A stretch of 36,052 nucleotides of DNA from Collinsella sp. (lineage in GTDB: Bacteria > Actinomycetota > Coriobacteriia > Coriobacteriales > Coriobacteriaceae). This document shows, piece by piece, positions 14,967 through 23,251 of the stretch (the stretch's first letter is position 1; the number at the start of each line of letters is the position of its first letter). Position numbers and translations under genes: made by a program. The DNA lies in NCBI GenBank assembly GCA_019414025.1, contig DXMU01000042.1, positions 1-36,052 of the forward strand, in the 5' to 3' direction. The notes beneath the pieces were generated by a model. That model saw nothing but the letters and a program-made list of their open reading frames with translations, had not been told where the DNA came from and ran no database searches.

Positions 14967-15990
14967 AGTCATAACATTCGGTATTCCCTCGTATAACGCC
15001 GCCAAGGACATGGACCATTGCATCACCTCCATCTTGGAGGGGAGCAATTACGCCACCGATATCGAGATTATCGTGGTGGACGACGGCTCCAAGGACGAGA
15101 CGGCCGCCAAGGCCGACGAGTGGGAGGCCCGTTATCCTGGAATCATCCGCGCGGTGCACCAGGAGAATGGCGGTCACGGTATTGCCGTCCTTTCGGGTCT
15201 GCGCGAGGCGCAGGGCACCTACTACAAGGTTGTCGACTCGGACGACTGGCTTGACGGCGCTGCCCTTTCGACCATGCTGTCGATTCTGCGTGGCTTTGAG
15301 GAGCGCGACCAGCGCGTTGACCTGTTTATCTCGAACTACGTGTACGAGAAGGTTTACGAGGGGACGCATACCGCTATTGGTTACAAATTTGCCCTGCCGC
15401 GCAAAAAGATCTTTTCTTGGGATCAGATCGGTCATTTCCGCCTGGACCAGAACCTACTCATGCACAGCCTGTGCTATCGCACGGATGTGCTGCGCGAGTC
15501 CAACCTTCCCATGCCGCCGCACACGTTCTATGTGGACAACATCTACGCCTACGTGCCGCTGCCGCGTTGCAAGACCATGTACTACGCCGACATCGACCTC
15601 TACCGCTACTTTATCGGTCGCGAAGGTCAGAGCGTCAACGAGGCAACGATGGTCAAGCGTCTGGACCAGCAGTTCCGTGTTACGCGTATCATGATGGAGT
15701 CGTACCACCTGTACAGCGATGTTGAGTCGTCGCGCCTGCGTTCGTACATGATGGGCTACTTCACCATGATGATGGCGATCTGCTCGGTTCTCACCAAGCT
15801 TTCCGAGGAAGATTGCGCCGACGAGCGCCTAAAGATGCTGTGGAATGATTTGAAGGCCTACGACGAGCGCATGTATCGTCGTGCCCGCTACGGCGTGGTC
15901 GGGTTCTTCACCAATCTGCGCGGACGGGCCGGAGACAAAACCACACTCGGCCTATACCGTCTTGCCTCAAAGATCTTCAAATTCAACTAG
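14959..15990 (+). CDS. Family 2 glycosyltransferase
   Basis: A 343-residue GT-A fold enzyme. ATG at 14959 overlaps the last 8 nt of glf, and that arrangement sets the start. Key motifs are IPSYNAAKDM at 9-18, VVDDGSKDET at 39-48 (nucleotide binding) and VVDSDDWLDG at 91-100, which holds the metal-binding DxD. No membrane segment is visible. The C-terminal third is helical and basic. It probably transfers a sugar, perhaps galactofuranose given the coupling to glf, to a surface polysaccharide or lipid acceptor. The donor is inferred from context only. The twin long hairpins begin about 30 nt after its stop. Confidence 0.9.
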   Translation: MHKVITFGIPSYNAAKDMDHCITSILEGSNYATDIEIIVVDDGSKDETAAKADEWEARYPGIIRAVHQENGGHGIAVLSGLREAQGTYYKVVDSDDWLDGAALSTMLSILRGFEERDQRVDLFISNYVYEKVYEGTHTAIGYKFALPRKKIFSWDQIGHFRLDQNLLMHSLCYRTDVLRESNLPMPPHTFYVDNIYAYVPLPRCKTMYYADIDLYRYFIGREGQSVNEATMVKRLDQQFRVTRIMMESYHLYSDVESSRLRSYMMGYFTMMMAICSVLTKLSEEDCADERLKMLWNDLKAYDERMYRRARYGVVGFFTNLRGRAGDKTTLGLYRLASKIFKFN

Positions 15991-16021
15991 CTGCTGAGTA
16001 ATCGCTGTTGATAGGTTGACT

Positions 16022-16133
16022 GGGCCCCTTGGCCTTTAGTTTGCTACTGCGAACAGTCCTGCTCGCACGGAAAGCACATTAAGTGCTTTCCGGCTCGTGC
16101 GGAACTTGTATCAAACTAAAGGCCAAGGGGCCT
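16022..16133. repeat. Long nested hairpin A (twin element, core inverted relative to B)
   Basis: Perfect 21-nt arms (16023-16043 and 16112-16132) enclose a 68-nt core with an inner hairpin CGGAAAGCAC/GTGCTTTCCG. Read on the minus strand, the core matches element B over about 50 nt, including AGTTCCGCACGAGCC and AGGACTGT. It starts 32 nt after the glycosyltransferase stop and lacks a T-run. Confidence 0.85.
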
Positions 16134-16225
16134 CTGCTATAAGAATCGATTGTCAGTTTATTTGAATTTGAAGATCTTCGACGCGCGGTACACAGGGGCC
16201 TGGGCTGAAAAGAATCTGGTTGGTA

Positions 16226-16350
16226 GGTTGCCCGGTGGGGCTTGGTTATGTTTGTCGCGAGTTCCGCACGAGCCGAAGAGCACTTAATGTGCTCTTCGTG
16301 CGAGCCAGGACTGTAGAGCAGCAAACATAACCAAGCCCCACCGGGCAACC
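16226..16350. repeat. Long nested hairpin B (twin element)
   Basis: Perfect 29-nt arms (16226-16254 and 16322-16350) enclose a 67-nt core homologous to that of element A. Its inner stem is CGAAGAGCAC/GTGCTCTTCG, so two base pairs differ from element A on both strands at once (covariation). The outer arms share only a CTTGG...GTTTG edge with element A, yet both sets are perfectly self-complementary. It ends 12 nt from the P1 peptidase stop codon. Confidence 0.85.
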
Positions 16351-16362
16351 GGTCAGGTTAGG

Positions 16363-17364
16363 CTACTTCGCGGCGCCGGGGATGCCGTGGGAGGTTTTGG
16401 CGGTTTTGGCTCCGTTTACGATGGCGGTCTGTAGGGCCCTTACGGCGAGCATGCCCAGTAGGTCTAGGGGAACGGCGGCGCTTGTCTGAGCGTCTAGTTT
16501 GCCGCTGGCGAGGGTGTAGATGGTGTCGCCGTCGTTGGTGGTGTGCGTGGGACGGATGGCGTGTGCGTAGGCGTCTGCGGCCATCTGGGAGACCTTGGTG
16601 GCTTGTGCCTTAGTGAGTTCGACGTTGGTGACGATGCAGCTGATGGTGGTGTTGGTGCGGTCGAGCGGCATCTGCATGGATCCGGCGGCAGCAAAGGCTG
16701 CGAGTTCCATGTCGACGATCTGGTCGCTATCGGCTGCGGCGCGCATACCGGCGACCCACTCGCCGGTGAAGGGGTCGACAACGTTGCCGCAGGCGTTGAC
16801 TGAGACCACGGCGCCCACCTTGATGGGGCCGAGCGCCACGGCGGCAGCGCCAAGGCCGGCCTTCATGCAGGTAGCGGGGCCCATGAGCTTACCCACGGTA
16901 GCGCCCGTGCCGGCGCCCACGTTGCCCTGTTCGAGCTTGGTGGGGGTGTTGTCGAGTGCTTCGCGCACGGCGGCGATGCCGGCCTCAATGTCGGGGCGAA
17001 CGGTGGGGTTACCAAAGGCGAGATCGAAGATACAGCTGGAGCACACGATAGGCACCTGCGTGGGGCCGACAGGCAGACCGATACCGCGGCTCTCGAGTTC
17101 GCGGGCCACGCCGCTTGCGGCTTCGAGGCCAAAGGCCGATCCGCCCGAAAGGCAGACGGCGTGGACCTTATCGACGGTGTTTTCGGGACGCAGCAGGTCG
17201 GTCTCGCGCGAAGCGGGAGCGCCACCGCGTACGTCAACGCCGCCGGTGGCGCCCTCGGGTACCACGATTACGGTGCAGCCGGTGCCTGCCTCATCGTCCG
17301 TATAGTTGCCAAAGCAAAAGCCATCGACATCGCAAACGTCAATGGCTTTGAGCAGTGTATCCAT
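16363..17364 (-). CDS. P1-family (DmpA/NylC-like) autoprocessing peptidase or amidase
   Basis: A 333-residue protein with an AGGAG ribosome site. The family S58/P1 fold is shown by GNYTDDEAGTGCTVIV at the N-terminus, VHAVCLSGGSAFGLEAASGV at about 68-87, GNVGAGTGATVGK at 148-159, and DRTNTTISCIVTNVELTK at 236-252. In NylC and DmpA relatives the chain cleaves itself before the nucleophile. Here Asn238-Thr239 in NTT is the matching position. Substrates of the family include N-terminal amino acids of peptides, D-amino-acid amides and short oligoamides, so the true substrate is open. It has no signal peptide and is presumably cytoplasmic. It is last in a run of minus-strand genes, with 101 nt separating it from maf. 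Confidence 0.88.
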   Translation of the reverse strand: MDTLLKAIDVCDVDGFCFGNYTDDEAGTGCTVIVVPEGATGGVDVRGGAPASRETDLLRPENTVDKVHAVCLSGGSAFGLEAASGVARELESRGIGLPVGPTQVPIVCSSCIFDLAFGNPTVRPDIEAGIAAVREALDNTPTKLEQGNVGAGTGATVGKLMGPATCMKAGLGAAAVALGPIKVGAVVSVNACGNVVDPFTGEWVAGMRAAADSDQIVDMELAAFAAAGSMQMPLDRTNTTISCIVTNVELTKAQATKVSQMAADAYAHAIRPTHTTNDGDTIYTLASGKLDAQTSAAVPLDLLGMLAVRALQTAIVNGAKTAKTSHGIPGAAK

Positions 17365-17465
17365 GTTTAACTCCTATCGGTTTTCCGCCGCGCCTTGTGC
17401 CCGGTCGGGATCCGTACGGTACGCCAAAATTGTAGGCGCCGGGGGATACCCAGCGCCAGATGCAA

Positions 17466-18047
17466 TTACGAGAGTTTTTGAATCGCGCGCGCGACGCGGG
17501 CGATGGGTAGGCCCACCACGTTATAGAAGTCGCCCGAAATATCGTGCACGAGCATGCGTCCTCCTGTGCCCTGAATGCCGTAGGCGCCGGCCTTGTCCAT
17601 GGGCTCACCCGAGGCGACGTAGTGCTCGATCTGCTCGTCGGTGAGCTCGTAGAACGTCACGTCGGTCACATCGACAAAGGACAGGCTCTCGGCGGCATGC
17701 GGGGCGGCCGTGTCGCCTGCCTTAACGATGCAGACGCCGGTTGCGACCTGGTGCGTGCGGCCCGAAAGCTCACGGAGCATGGTGCGCGCTTCGTCCTCGG
17801 TTGCCGGCTTGCCCAGAATCTTGCCGTCAAAGGTGACGATGGTGTCGGCCGCGACCGTCAGCTCATTGGGCTCGGCATGTTCGGCGGCAACGGCGGCGGC
17901 TTTGGCGCGTGCTAAGCGTTCAACGAGCGTAAGCGGGGCCTCGCCATCAAACGGCGTTTCGTCGATATCGGCAGGAATGATGCGAATGTCATAGCCCGCC
18001 TCGCGCATCAACTCGATGCGGCGCGGTGATTGCGAAGCCAAAATCAT
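17466..18047 (-). CDS. maf: Maf-family nucleoside triphosphate pyrophosphatase
   Basis: A 193-residue protein with Maf signatures LASQSPRRIELMREAGY at 3-19, VAADTIVTFDGKILGKP at about 65-81 (catalytic Asp in AADT), and GAYGIQGTGG followed by DFYNVVGLP near the C-terminus. Maf proteins hydrolyse dTTP/UTP or modified nucleotides to monophosphates and so clean the nucleotide pool, and some affect septum formation. The ATG overlaps the TGA of the upstream DJ-1 gene (ATGA), so it is translationally coupled. Confidence 0.94.
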   Translation of the reverse strand: MILASQSPRRIELMREAGYDIRIIPADIDETPFDGEAPLTLVERLARAKAAAVAAEHAEPNELTVAADTIVTFDGKILGKPATEDEARTMLRELSGRTHQVATGVCIVKAGDTAAPHAAESLSFVDVTDVTFYELTDEQIEHYVASGEPMDKAGAYGIQGTGGRMLVHDISGDFYNVVGLPIARVARAIQKLS

Positions 18048-18586
18048 AGCTGAATGCCCTCGGCGACCTTATCGACGGCCTTGTCGCCGGCGAGCGTGCG
18101 CAGCAGCTCAAGCGCAAAGGGGAGCGACTGGGCCATGCCGCTGGCGGTGATGATGTTGCCGTCTTGCGTGACCTTCTCGCCGGTATAGGCGCCTTCGGGG
18201 AAGCTTTTCTCAAAGCCAGGGAAGCACGTGGCGTGGCGCCCCTCGAGCAGGTCGAGCTCGCCCAGGATAAACGGGGCGGCGCAGATGGCGGCGACGTGCT
18301 TGGTTGCGGCGAACTCGCGGACCACGTCGCAGACGCGCTGATCGGCGCGCAGGTTGGTAGCACCGGGTAGGCCGCCGGGCAGCACGACGCAGTCGTACTC
18401 GTCAAAGTCGATCTCATCAAAGAGCGCATCGCAGGTCACGGGGATCTGCAGCGAGCTTACGACCTCACGCGTGGGCATGATCGAGACGAGCGTGGCGCGC
18501 ACGCCGCCGCGACGCATGACATCGACCATGGTCAAGCATTCAATAGTTTCAAAGCCATCGGCGGCGAGAACGGCAACGCTGGGCAT
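18044..18586 (-). CDS. DJ-1/PfpI (YajL-like) family protein
   Basis: A 180-residue protein started at the ATG at 18584-18586, behind AAAGGAA. Longer in-frame extensions upstream have no ribosome site. The DJ-1 fold is shown by SVAVLAADGFETIECLTMVDVMRRGG at 3-28, VVLPGGLPGATNLR at 67-80 and the nucleophile elbow AAICAAPFILGELDLL with Cys102, the conserved reactive cysteine. Glu in GFETIE is the usual partner. Members act as deglycases, chaperones or redox sensors, and the specific role is not certain. It is coupled by a 4-nt overlap to maf. Confidence 0.9.
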   Translation of the reverse strand: MPSVAVLAADGFETIECLTMVDVMRRGGVRATLVSIMPTREVVSSLQIPVTCDALFDEIDFDEYDCVVLPGGLPGATNLRADQRVCDVVREFAATKHVAAICAAPFILGELDLLEGRHATCFPGFEKSFPEGAYTGEKVTQDGNIITASGMAQSLPFALELLRTLAGDKAVDKVAEGIQL

Positions 18587-18692
18587 GGGGGTTCCTTTCA
18601 TAGGCGGCATACAATTAGCCGTCTTATACCCCGAAGACCTCCGCTTGCCACGCTCGATTTCCCAATGATTTTTCTGAGCAATGATTAAGTGG

Positions 18693-20006
18693 CTAGTTGC
18701 GCCTAAGGTGGACGACAGTCTCGCAGTGGAAGGTTTGCGGGAACAGGTCAACTGGCGTGATCTTTACGGGGGAGAAGGTGCCTTCCTCGACAAAGCGCTT
18801 GAGGTCGCGCGCCAGGGTGGCCGGATCGCAGCTCACGTAGGCGACATCGCGAGCGCTCGTGCTGGCGATAAGATCGATGGCTTCGGGGGCGAGGCCCGCA
18901 CGCGGCGGGTCGACCACCAAGACGTCGGCATCCTGGTCGGGGAACTCGCGCACCGCGTCTCCGCCAATGACGTCGACGTTATCAAGCTTGTTGATTTCCA
19001 GGTTACGGCGTAGATCGCGCACGGCGGGGCCGTAGGCCTCGACGGCAGCGACAAAGTCGCAGCGGCGGGCGAGCGGCAGGGTAAAGGTGCCGGCACCGCA
19101 GTACAGGTCCACGGCAAGCTCGTCTTCCTGCGGGTCGAGCGCTTCCATGACAAGCTCGATCAAAATCTCGGCACCCTTGGTGTTGACCTGGAAAAAAGAC
19201 GGGGCAGACAAGCGCATCTGACCCTCGGCGATATTCTCGGTCCATGAGCCCTCTCCGGCGAGCATTTCGACCTTGGAGACACGGCGGGCCTTCTTTTCGC
19301 CCTTGCTCATCACGCGCACGATGCTCGTGGGATGAGCGGCGTCCGCCAGCACGCGGGAGACCTGCGAGCGCGGAAAAGAGCCTGTGGGCGTCCAGAGAGC
19401 GACCTCGAGTGCCTTGGTGCGGCGCGATGCGCGAATGCCCACGCGTTCGAGCCCCAAGTCATGGCTGCCGCTTAGATAGTTGAGTGCGCCGACGACCGAT
19501 TTGAGCGCCTTCGGGAAGCGCTTATCGAACAGCGGGCACGTATCGACGGTCACGATTTTGCTGGGGTCGACACCATGCATGCCAAGGCGCACGCGACCGT
19601 TGACGACGGTCGGTTCGAGCTCGATTTTATTGCGGTAGCCCCAGTCGTCCTTGGTGTGGCAGATGGGCTGTACCAACTCATCGACCTGCTCAGGCGCGAA
19701 CTTGCCGATGCGCTCGAGCGTGGAGCGCAGGTTTTGCTCCTTGGCGGCGAGCTGTGCCGTGCGTGAGAGATTGCCCCACGAGCAGCCGCCGCAGATGCCC
19801 ACGAAGGGGCAGGGAGGCTGAATGCGATCGGGGCTTGGCTCCAGAATCTCGGTGGTGCGGGCGCGCATGAACGACTTGCCGTCCTGTACGACCTCGGCCT
19901 CGACGGTGTCGCCTGCCACGGCACCCTGCACAAAGACGGCCTTGCCGTTGTCGGCGTGCGCCAGCCCGTCGGCGCCGTAGGTCATCGATTCTATAGTGAG
20001 CTTCAT
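18693..20006 (-). CDS. rlmD: 23S rRNA (uracil-5-)-methyltransferase, RlmD/RumA-like
   Basis: A 437-residue protein started at the ATG at 20004-20006 behind GGCAGGAA. An in-frame start 12 codons earlier lacks a ribosome site. An N-terminal TRAM domain (KLTIESMTYGADGLAHADNG) is followed by the iron-sulfur cluster cysteines in CPFVGICGGC and a later Cys in VDTCPLF. The SAM-dependent methyltransferase domain shows VDLYCGAGTFTLPLA, VVDPPRAGL and the catalytic Cys in YVSCDPATLARDL. The family methylates U1939 or U747 of 23S rRNA, or U54 of tRNA. The 4Fe-4S motif favours the RlmD/RlmC branch, but the exact position modified cannot be decided from sequence alone. Confidence 0.88.
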   Translation of the reverse strand: MKLTIESMTYGADGLAHADNGKAVFVQGAVAGDTVEAEVVQDGKSFMRARTTEILEPSPDRIQPPCPFVGICGGCSWGNLSRTAQLAAKEQNLRSTLERIGKFAPEQVDELVQPICHTKDDWGYRNKIELEPTVVNGRVRLGMHGVDPSKIVTVDTCPLFDKRFPKALKSVVGALNYLSGSHDLGLERVGIRASRRTKALEVALWTPTGSFPRSQVSRVLADAAHPTSIVRVMSKGEKKARRVSKVEMLAGEGSWTENIAEGQMRLSAPSFFQVNTKGAEILIELVMEALDPQEDELAVDLYCGAGTFTLPLARRCDFVAAVEAYGPAVRDLRRNLEINKLDNVDVIGGDAVREFPDQDADVLVVDPPRAGLAPEAIDLIASTSARDVAYVSCDPATLARDLKRFVEEGTFSPVKITPVDLFPQTFHCETVVHLRRN

Positions 20007-20052
20007 ATTCCTGCCTGTCATTCGCGTTGTTGCTCGCACCATGGTAGCAGGG

Positions 20053-20096
20053 AAAAGCGCCCCGCATCCGAGGCTTTCCTCAAATGCGGGGCGCTT
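20053..20096 (-). terminator. Intrinsic terminator of ppk
   Basis: Perfect 13-nt arms (20084-20096 and 20055-20067, AAGCGCCCCGCAT type) enclose an inner GAGG-AAAG-CCTC mini-stem. On the minus strand the hairpin is followed by TTTT. It lies 23 nt after the ppk stop. Two copies of GCTTCTACAAAC sit next to it on the plus strand. Confidence 0.85.
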
Positions 20097-20119
20097 CTAC
20101 AAACTGCTTCTACAAACGA

Positions 20120-22699
20120 CTATTTCGTCTTGCCGGTAATGAGCGTCTTAAGACCCAGGCCGATCAGACCCAGGCCCATGCGCACGCGACCGGGGCGATG
20201 GCGCTCGATGGCCTTGGTCTTGCCGGCGGGCTTATCGCGACGGGCACTCGTCCCGGGTGCGGACTTGGTGACCTGCGGCTCGGGCTGAGGTGCAGGTGCA
20301 GGCTCGGGCTCAATGACGGTCGCCTGGACCTCTTGGACCTTGGGCGTGGTCGGCTGCGGATCAGGAGCTGGGGCGGGCTTTGCCTCGGCGGCGGGCTCCG
20401 GAGTCGCGGTAGCGGGCTCGGGCGCTTTCTCCATGGCGGGCTCTGCGGCAGCCTCGGGCTCATTCACCGGGGGAGCGGCAACCGCTTCCGGTTTGGCGGC
20501 TGCCCCATGTTCAACCTCGGCCTGAATAGCTTCTTCGGCCACACGTTCCTTCTCCTGTGCGCGCTGCTGCGCGGCGGCCTCGGCGTTGCGATAAGCGCGC
20601 TCCAACAGGAACTCCTGCGAGTTAAAGGGCTTCTCACCCTCTGCGCGCTCCACGGGGACCCAGGTGCCGTCGCTCGTGAGGCTGCGGGCCTTTACGTTGT
20701 CGCGCAGCTGCATACTCATGTATTCGTGCACCAGGGCGCGGCAGGTGGGGTCGAGCACGGGGAAGGCGATCTCCACGCGGTGCTCGGTGTTGCGCGTCAT
20801 CATGTCGGCCGAGCTCAGATAGATCATGTCCGAGTCCACGCCAAAGGCGTAAACGCGCGCATGCTCCAAAAAGCGTCCGACGATAGAACGGACATGCACG
20901 TTCTCGGTCTTGCCCGGAACGCCGGGCTTGAGGCATGAGATGCCGCGGATGATCATGTCCACGCGGACTCCTGCACACGATGCCTCGGCGATCTTGTCGA
21001 TGACCTCGCGGTCGGTGAGCGAGTTGAGCTTAAAGAACACACGGGCTGGCTCGCCAGCGAGGGCGCGCTGGATCTCGCGATCCAGGCCGCGCATGATGAG
21101 CGGCTTGAGGCCCACGGGCGCCACGCCCAGGAAGCGGTAATCGCCGCGCAGGTTGCCCAGCGACAGGTTGCGGAAGAACAAGTTGGCGTCCTCGCCGATG
21201 CCGGGGTGGGCGGTCATGAGCATAAAGTCGCTGTAGAGCTTGGCCGTCTTCTCGTTAAAGTTGCCGGTGCCCAACAGCGTCAGGCGTGTAAGCGCCATGC
21301 CCTCGCGATAGGTGAGCTGGCAGATCTTGGAGTGGCACTTAAAGCCTTCGGAGCCGTAGATGACGGTGCAGCCTGCCTCTTCCAGACGCTCGGCCCACTC
21401 GATGTTGTTCTGCTCGTCGAAGCGGGCGCGGAGCTCCATGAGCACCGTGACCTCTTTGCCGTTCTCGGCGGCATCGATCAGCGACTCGCACAGGCGGCTT
21501 TGCTTGGCCACGCGGTAGAGCGTGATGCGCAGTGAGATGCACTCGGGGTCGTAGGCGGCCTCGTGCACCAGATCCAGGAAGGGGTTCATAGCCTCATAGG
21601 GATAAAAGAGCAGCTTGTCGTGCTGAAGTACCTGCTCGCGGATGGAGCGGGTCATATCGATGGTGGGATTGGGCTGCGGCTTAAACGGCGTAAAGAGCAG
21701 CTCGTTGCGCAGGTGCTCGGGAATCTTGCCCTCGATGCCAAAGACATAGCCCAGGTTGAGCGGGATATCGCAGGTAAAGACCGAGCGACGCGGGAGCTCG
21801 AGCGCCTTGCGGATAGTCTTGAGCGTCGCTTTTTCGAGTGAGCCCGAGACGGCGAGCACTACCGGCTGCAGGCGCAGGCGCTTCTTGAGGATACGCTTCA
21901 TGTGCTGGCGGTAATCCTCTTCCTCCTCGACGCCCTCGCCGTCCGGGTCGATATCGGCATTGCGTGTGACGCGGATGAGCGCGCGGTCGAGCGGCTTATA
22001 GGAGCCAAAGCAGCTGTCCAGGCAGGCGAGGATGACGTCCTCGAGCAGAATGTAGGAGTAGGTGCCGGTGGGCGAGGGGATCTCGACCACGCGGTTCATC
22101 GAGGCGGGAATCTCGATCAGGCCCAGCAGACTTTCCTCGTCGGTGACGCCGTCCAAGCCGCAGGCCAGGTAGAGCGCGCCGTTGCGCAGGTTGGGGAAGG
22201 GGTGGCGCGGGTCGATCACCAGCGGCGAGATGACCGGCGACACGTAGGCCTGGAAGTAGCGGGTGACAAAGGTGCGCTCCTCGGGCGTAAGCGAATCGAT
22301 GCGAGCGCGGTGAACGCCTAGGGTGTCGAGCTTGCCCTCGATGCTCTTAAAGATGGACTCCCATCGGGTAAGGAGCCCGGGCATTTCGGTCATGACAGCA
22401 TCGACCTGTTCGGAGGCGGTCATATTGCTCTTGTTGTCGACAGGCTGTTTTTTGAGCTCCGCCAGATCGGACAGGCCGCCCACGCGCACCATGAGAAACT
22501 CGTCGAGGTTAGACTCGAAAATCGACACGAACTTTAGACGCTCGAACAGCGGAACGGTCTCGTCGAAGGCTTCGTCAAGCACACGGTTATCAAAGCGCAG
22601 CCAGCTGAGCTCTCGGTTCTGCGTGTACGAGAAGTCGCGCGGCGGTTTGCGCAGCTTTGCGGCGGCTTGCTTTTTTTCGATTTTGCTCGGCATATGCAT
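20120..22699 (-). CDS. ppk: Polyphosphate kinase 1 with Ala/Pro/Glu-rich C-terminal tail
   Basis: About 859 residues. Start chosen at the ATG at 22697-22699. An ATG two codons later (22693) is equally possible, and a longer frame to 22738 lacks a ribosome site. The N-terminal domain opens NRELSWLRFDNRVL. The phospholipase-D-like catalytic half has KCHSKICQLT with the autophosphorylated His, and GRFLEHARVYAF with the second His. The enzyme reversibly builds inorganic polyphosphate from ATP at the membrane. After about residue 680 the protein has an unusual tail of about 175 residues rich in Ala, Pro and Glu, ending in a basic and hydrophobic segment (RMGLGLIGLGLKTLITGK), which ordinary PPK1 proteins lack. 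The perfect hairpin GTCCCC-GCA-GGGGAC lies just upstream of the start. Confidence 0.93.
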   Translation of the reverse strand: MHMPSKIEKKQAAAKLRKPPRDFSYTQNRELSWLRFDNRVLDEAFDETVPLFERLKFVSIFESNLDEFLMVRVGGLSDLAELKKQPVDNKSNMTASEQVDAVMTEMPGLLTRWESIFKSIEGKLDTLGVHRARIDSLTPEERTFVTRYFQAYVSPVISPLVIDPRHPFPNLRNGALYLACGLDGVTDEESLLGLIEIPASMNRVVEIPSPTGTYSYILLEDVILACLDSCFGSYKPLDRALIRVTRNADIDPDGEGVEEEEDYRQHMKRILKKRLRLQPVVLAVSGSLEKATLKTIRKALELPRRSVFTCDIPLNLGYVFGIEGKIPEHLRNELLFTPFKPQPNPTIDMTRSIREQVLQHDKLLFYPYEAMNPFLDLVHEAAYDPECISLRITLYRVAKQSRLCESLIDAAENGKEVTVLMELRARFDEQNNIEWAERLEEAGCTVIYGSEGFKCHSKICQLTYREGMALTRLTLLGTGNFNEKTAKLYSDFMLMTAHPGIGEDANLFFRNLSLGNLRGDYRFLGVAPVGLKPLIMRGLDREIQRALAGEPARVFFKLNSLTDREVIDKIAEASCAGVRVDMIIRGISCLKPGVPGKTENVHVRSIVGRFLEHARVYAFGVDSDMIYLSSADMMTRNTEHRVEIAFPVLDPTCRALVHEYMSMQLRDNVKARSLTSDGTWVPVERAEGEKPFNSQEFLLERAYRNAEAAAQQRAQEKERVAEEAIQAEVEHGAAAKPEAVAAPPVNEPEAAAEPAMEKAPEPATATPEPAAEAKPAPAPDPQPTTPKVQEVQATVIEPEPAPAPQPEPQVTKSAPGTSARRDKPAGKTKAIERHRPGRVRMGLGLIGLGLKTLITGKTK

Positions 22700-22739
22700 C
22701 TGTCCGTTCAGTCCCCGCAGGGGACGGTTGCCTAACACT

Positions 22740-23100
22740 ATTCACTATTGTCTCAATTTAGTCGACTTGTGGCACGGACGTATTGTGCGAACGGTATCTT
22801 AACCTACTTCTTACGCTGTCAAGCCATAGAGCTGACGCCCGTCGCGTTGCGAAAAACGGTCTAGATCCTCACTCAACTGCTGAGTATGTGTGAATAAGAA
22901 TGATAGATAGCTGAATATCATCGAATACAGGCAGAAACGTAAACAAGCGTCATTTATATACATAAAACCGTTGTAGATATGCAATTCTTAATCGAAAGAT
23001 TGGAGTTGTAATTGCGAATGATTTTTGAGAAAAAAGAGCGTTTACCTTAGAAAAGCTACTTTAGAACGCCGAAGTGCATTATGGGGGAATCATATTCGAT
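22740..23100. other. AT-rich intergenic region between ppk and arcA copy 1
   Basis: No gene is seen on either strand, and composition is much more AT-rich than in the flanks. It holds single ACCGTT-type boxes or their complements at 22789-22797 (GAACGGTAT), 22854-22860 and 22967-22972. It probably contains the ppk promoter (minus) and distal control sites for arcA. Confidence 0.5.
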
Positions 23101-23130
23101 ATACCGTTCATCGAACTTTGTTGACCGTTC
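23101..23130 (+). promoter_or_regulatory. Tandem CCGTTC boxes upstream of arcA copy 1
   Basis: CCGTTC occurs at 23104-23109 (in ATACCGTTCA) and 23125-23130, with starts exactly 21 bp apart, two helical turns. The downstream box lies just upstream of the expected -35 region of the promoter at 23164. The same pair with the same spacing lies before arcA copy 2, and its upstream box falls outside the duplicated sequence. This looks like an activator-type direct-repeat site. Confidence 0.6.
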
Positions 23131-23163
23131 GGGGGCGAGGTGGAAGTATGGACTGATTTTGGA

Positions 23164-23169
23164 TATAAA
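23164..23169 (+). promoter_or_regulatory. Putative -10 element of arcA (present in both copies)
   Basis: TATAAA within TTTGGATATAAATATG lies 83 bp before the arcA ATG, and the same sequence is at 26254-26259 in copy 2. The -35 region (TGGAAG at 23141) is poor, which suits a promoter that needs an activator bound at the CCGTTC boxes upstream. Confidence 0.45.
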
Positions 23170-23251
23170 TATGTCGTCAGCAATAACGCCTCACACGGAG
23201 GGGCGCTAACGAATCGGCCCTGACAGGGGCCCGAAAGAAAGGTAGGAGGCC

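Noticed and set aside
16079..16348. 89-codon minus-strand frame spanning the twin hairpins
   Set aside because: Its sequence is dictated by the palindromic arms, and there is no start signal.
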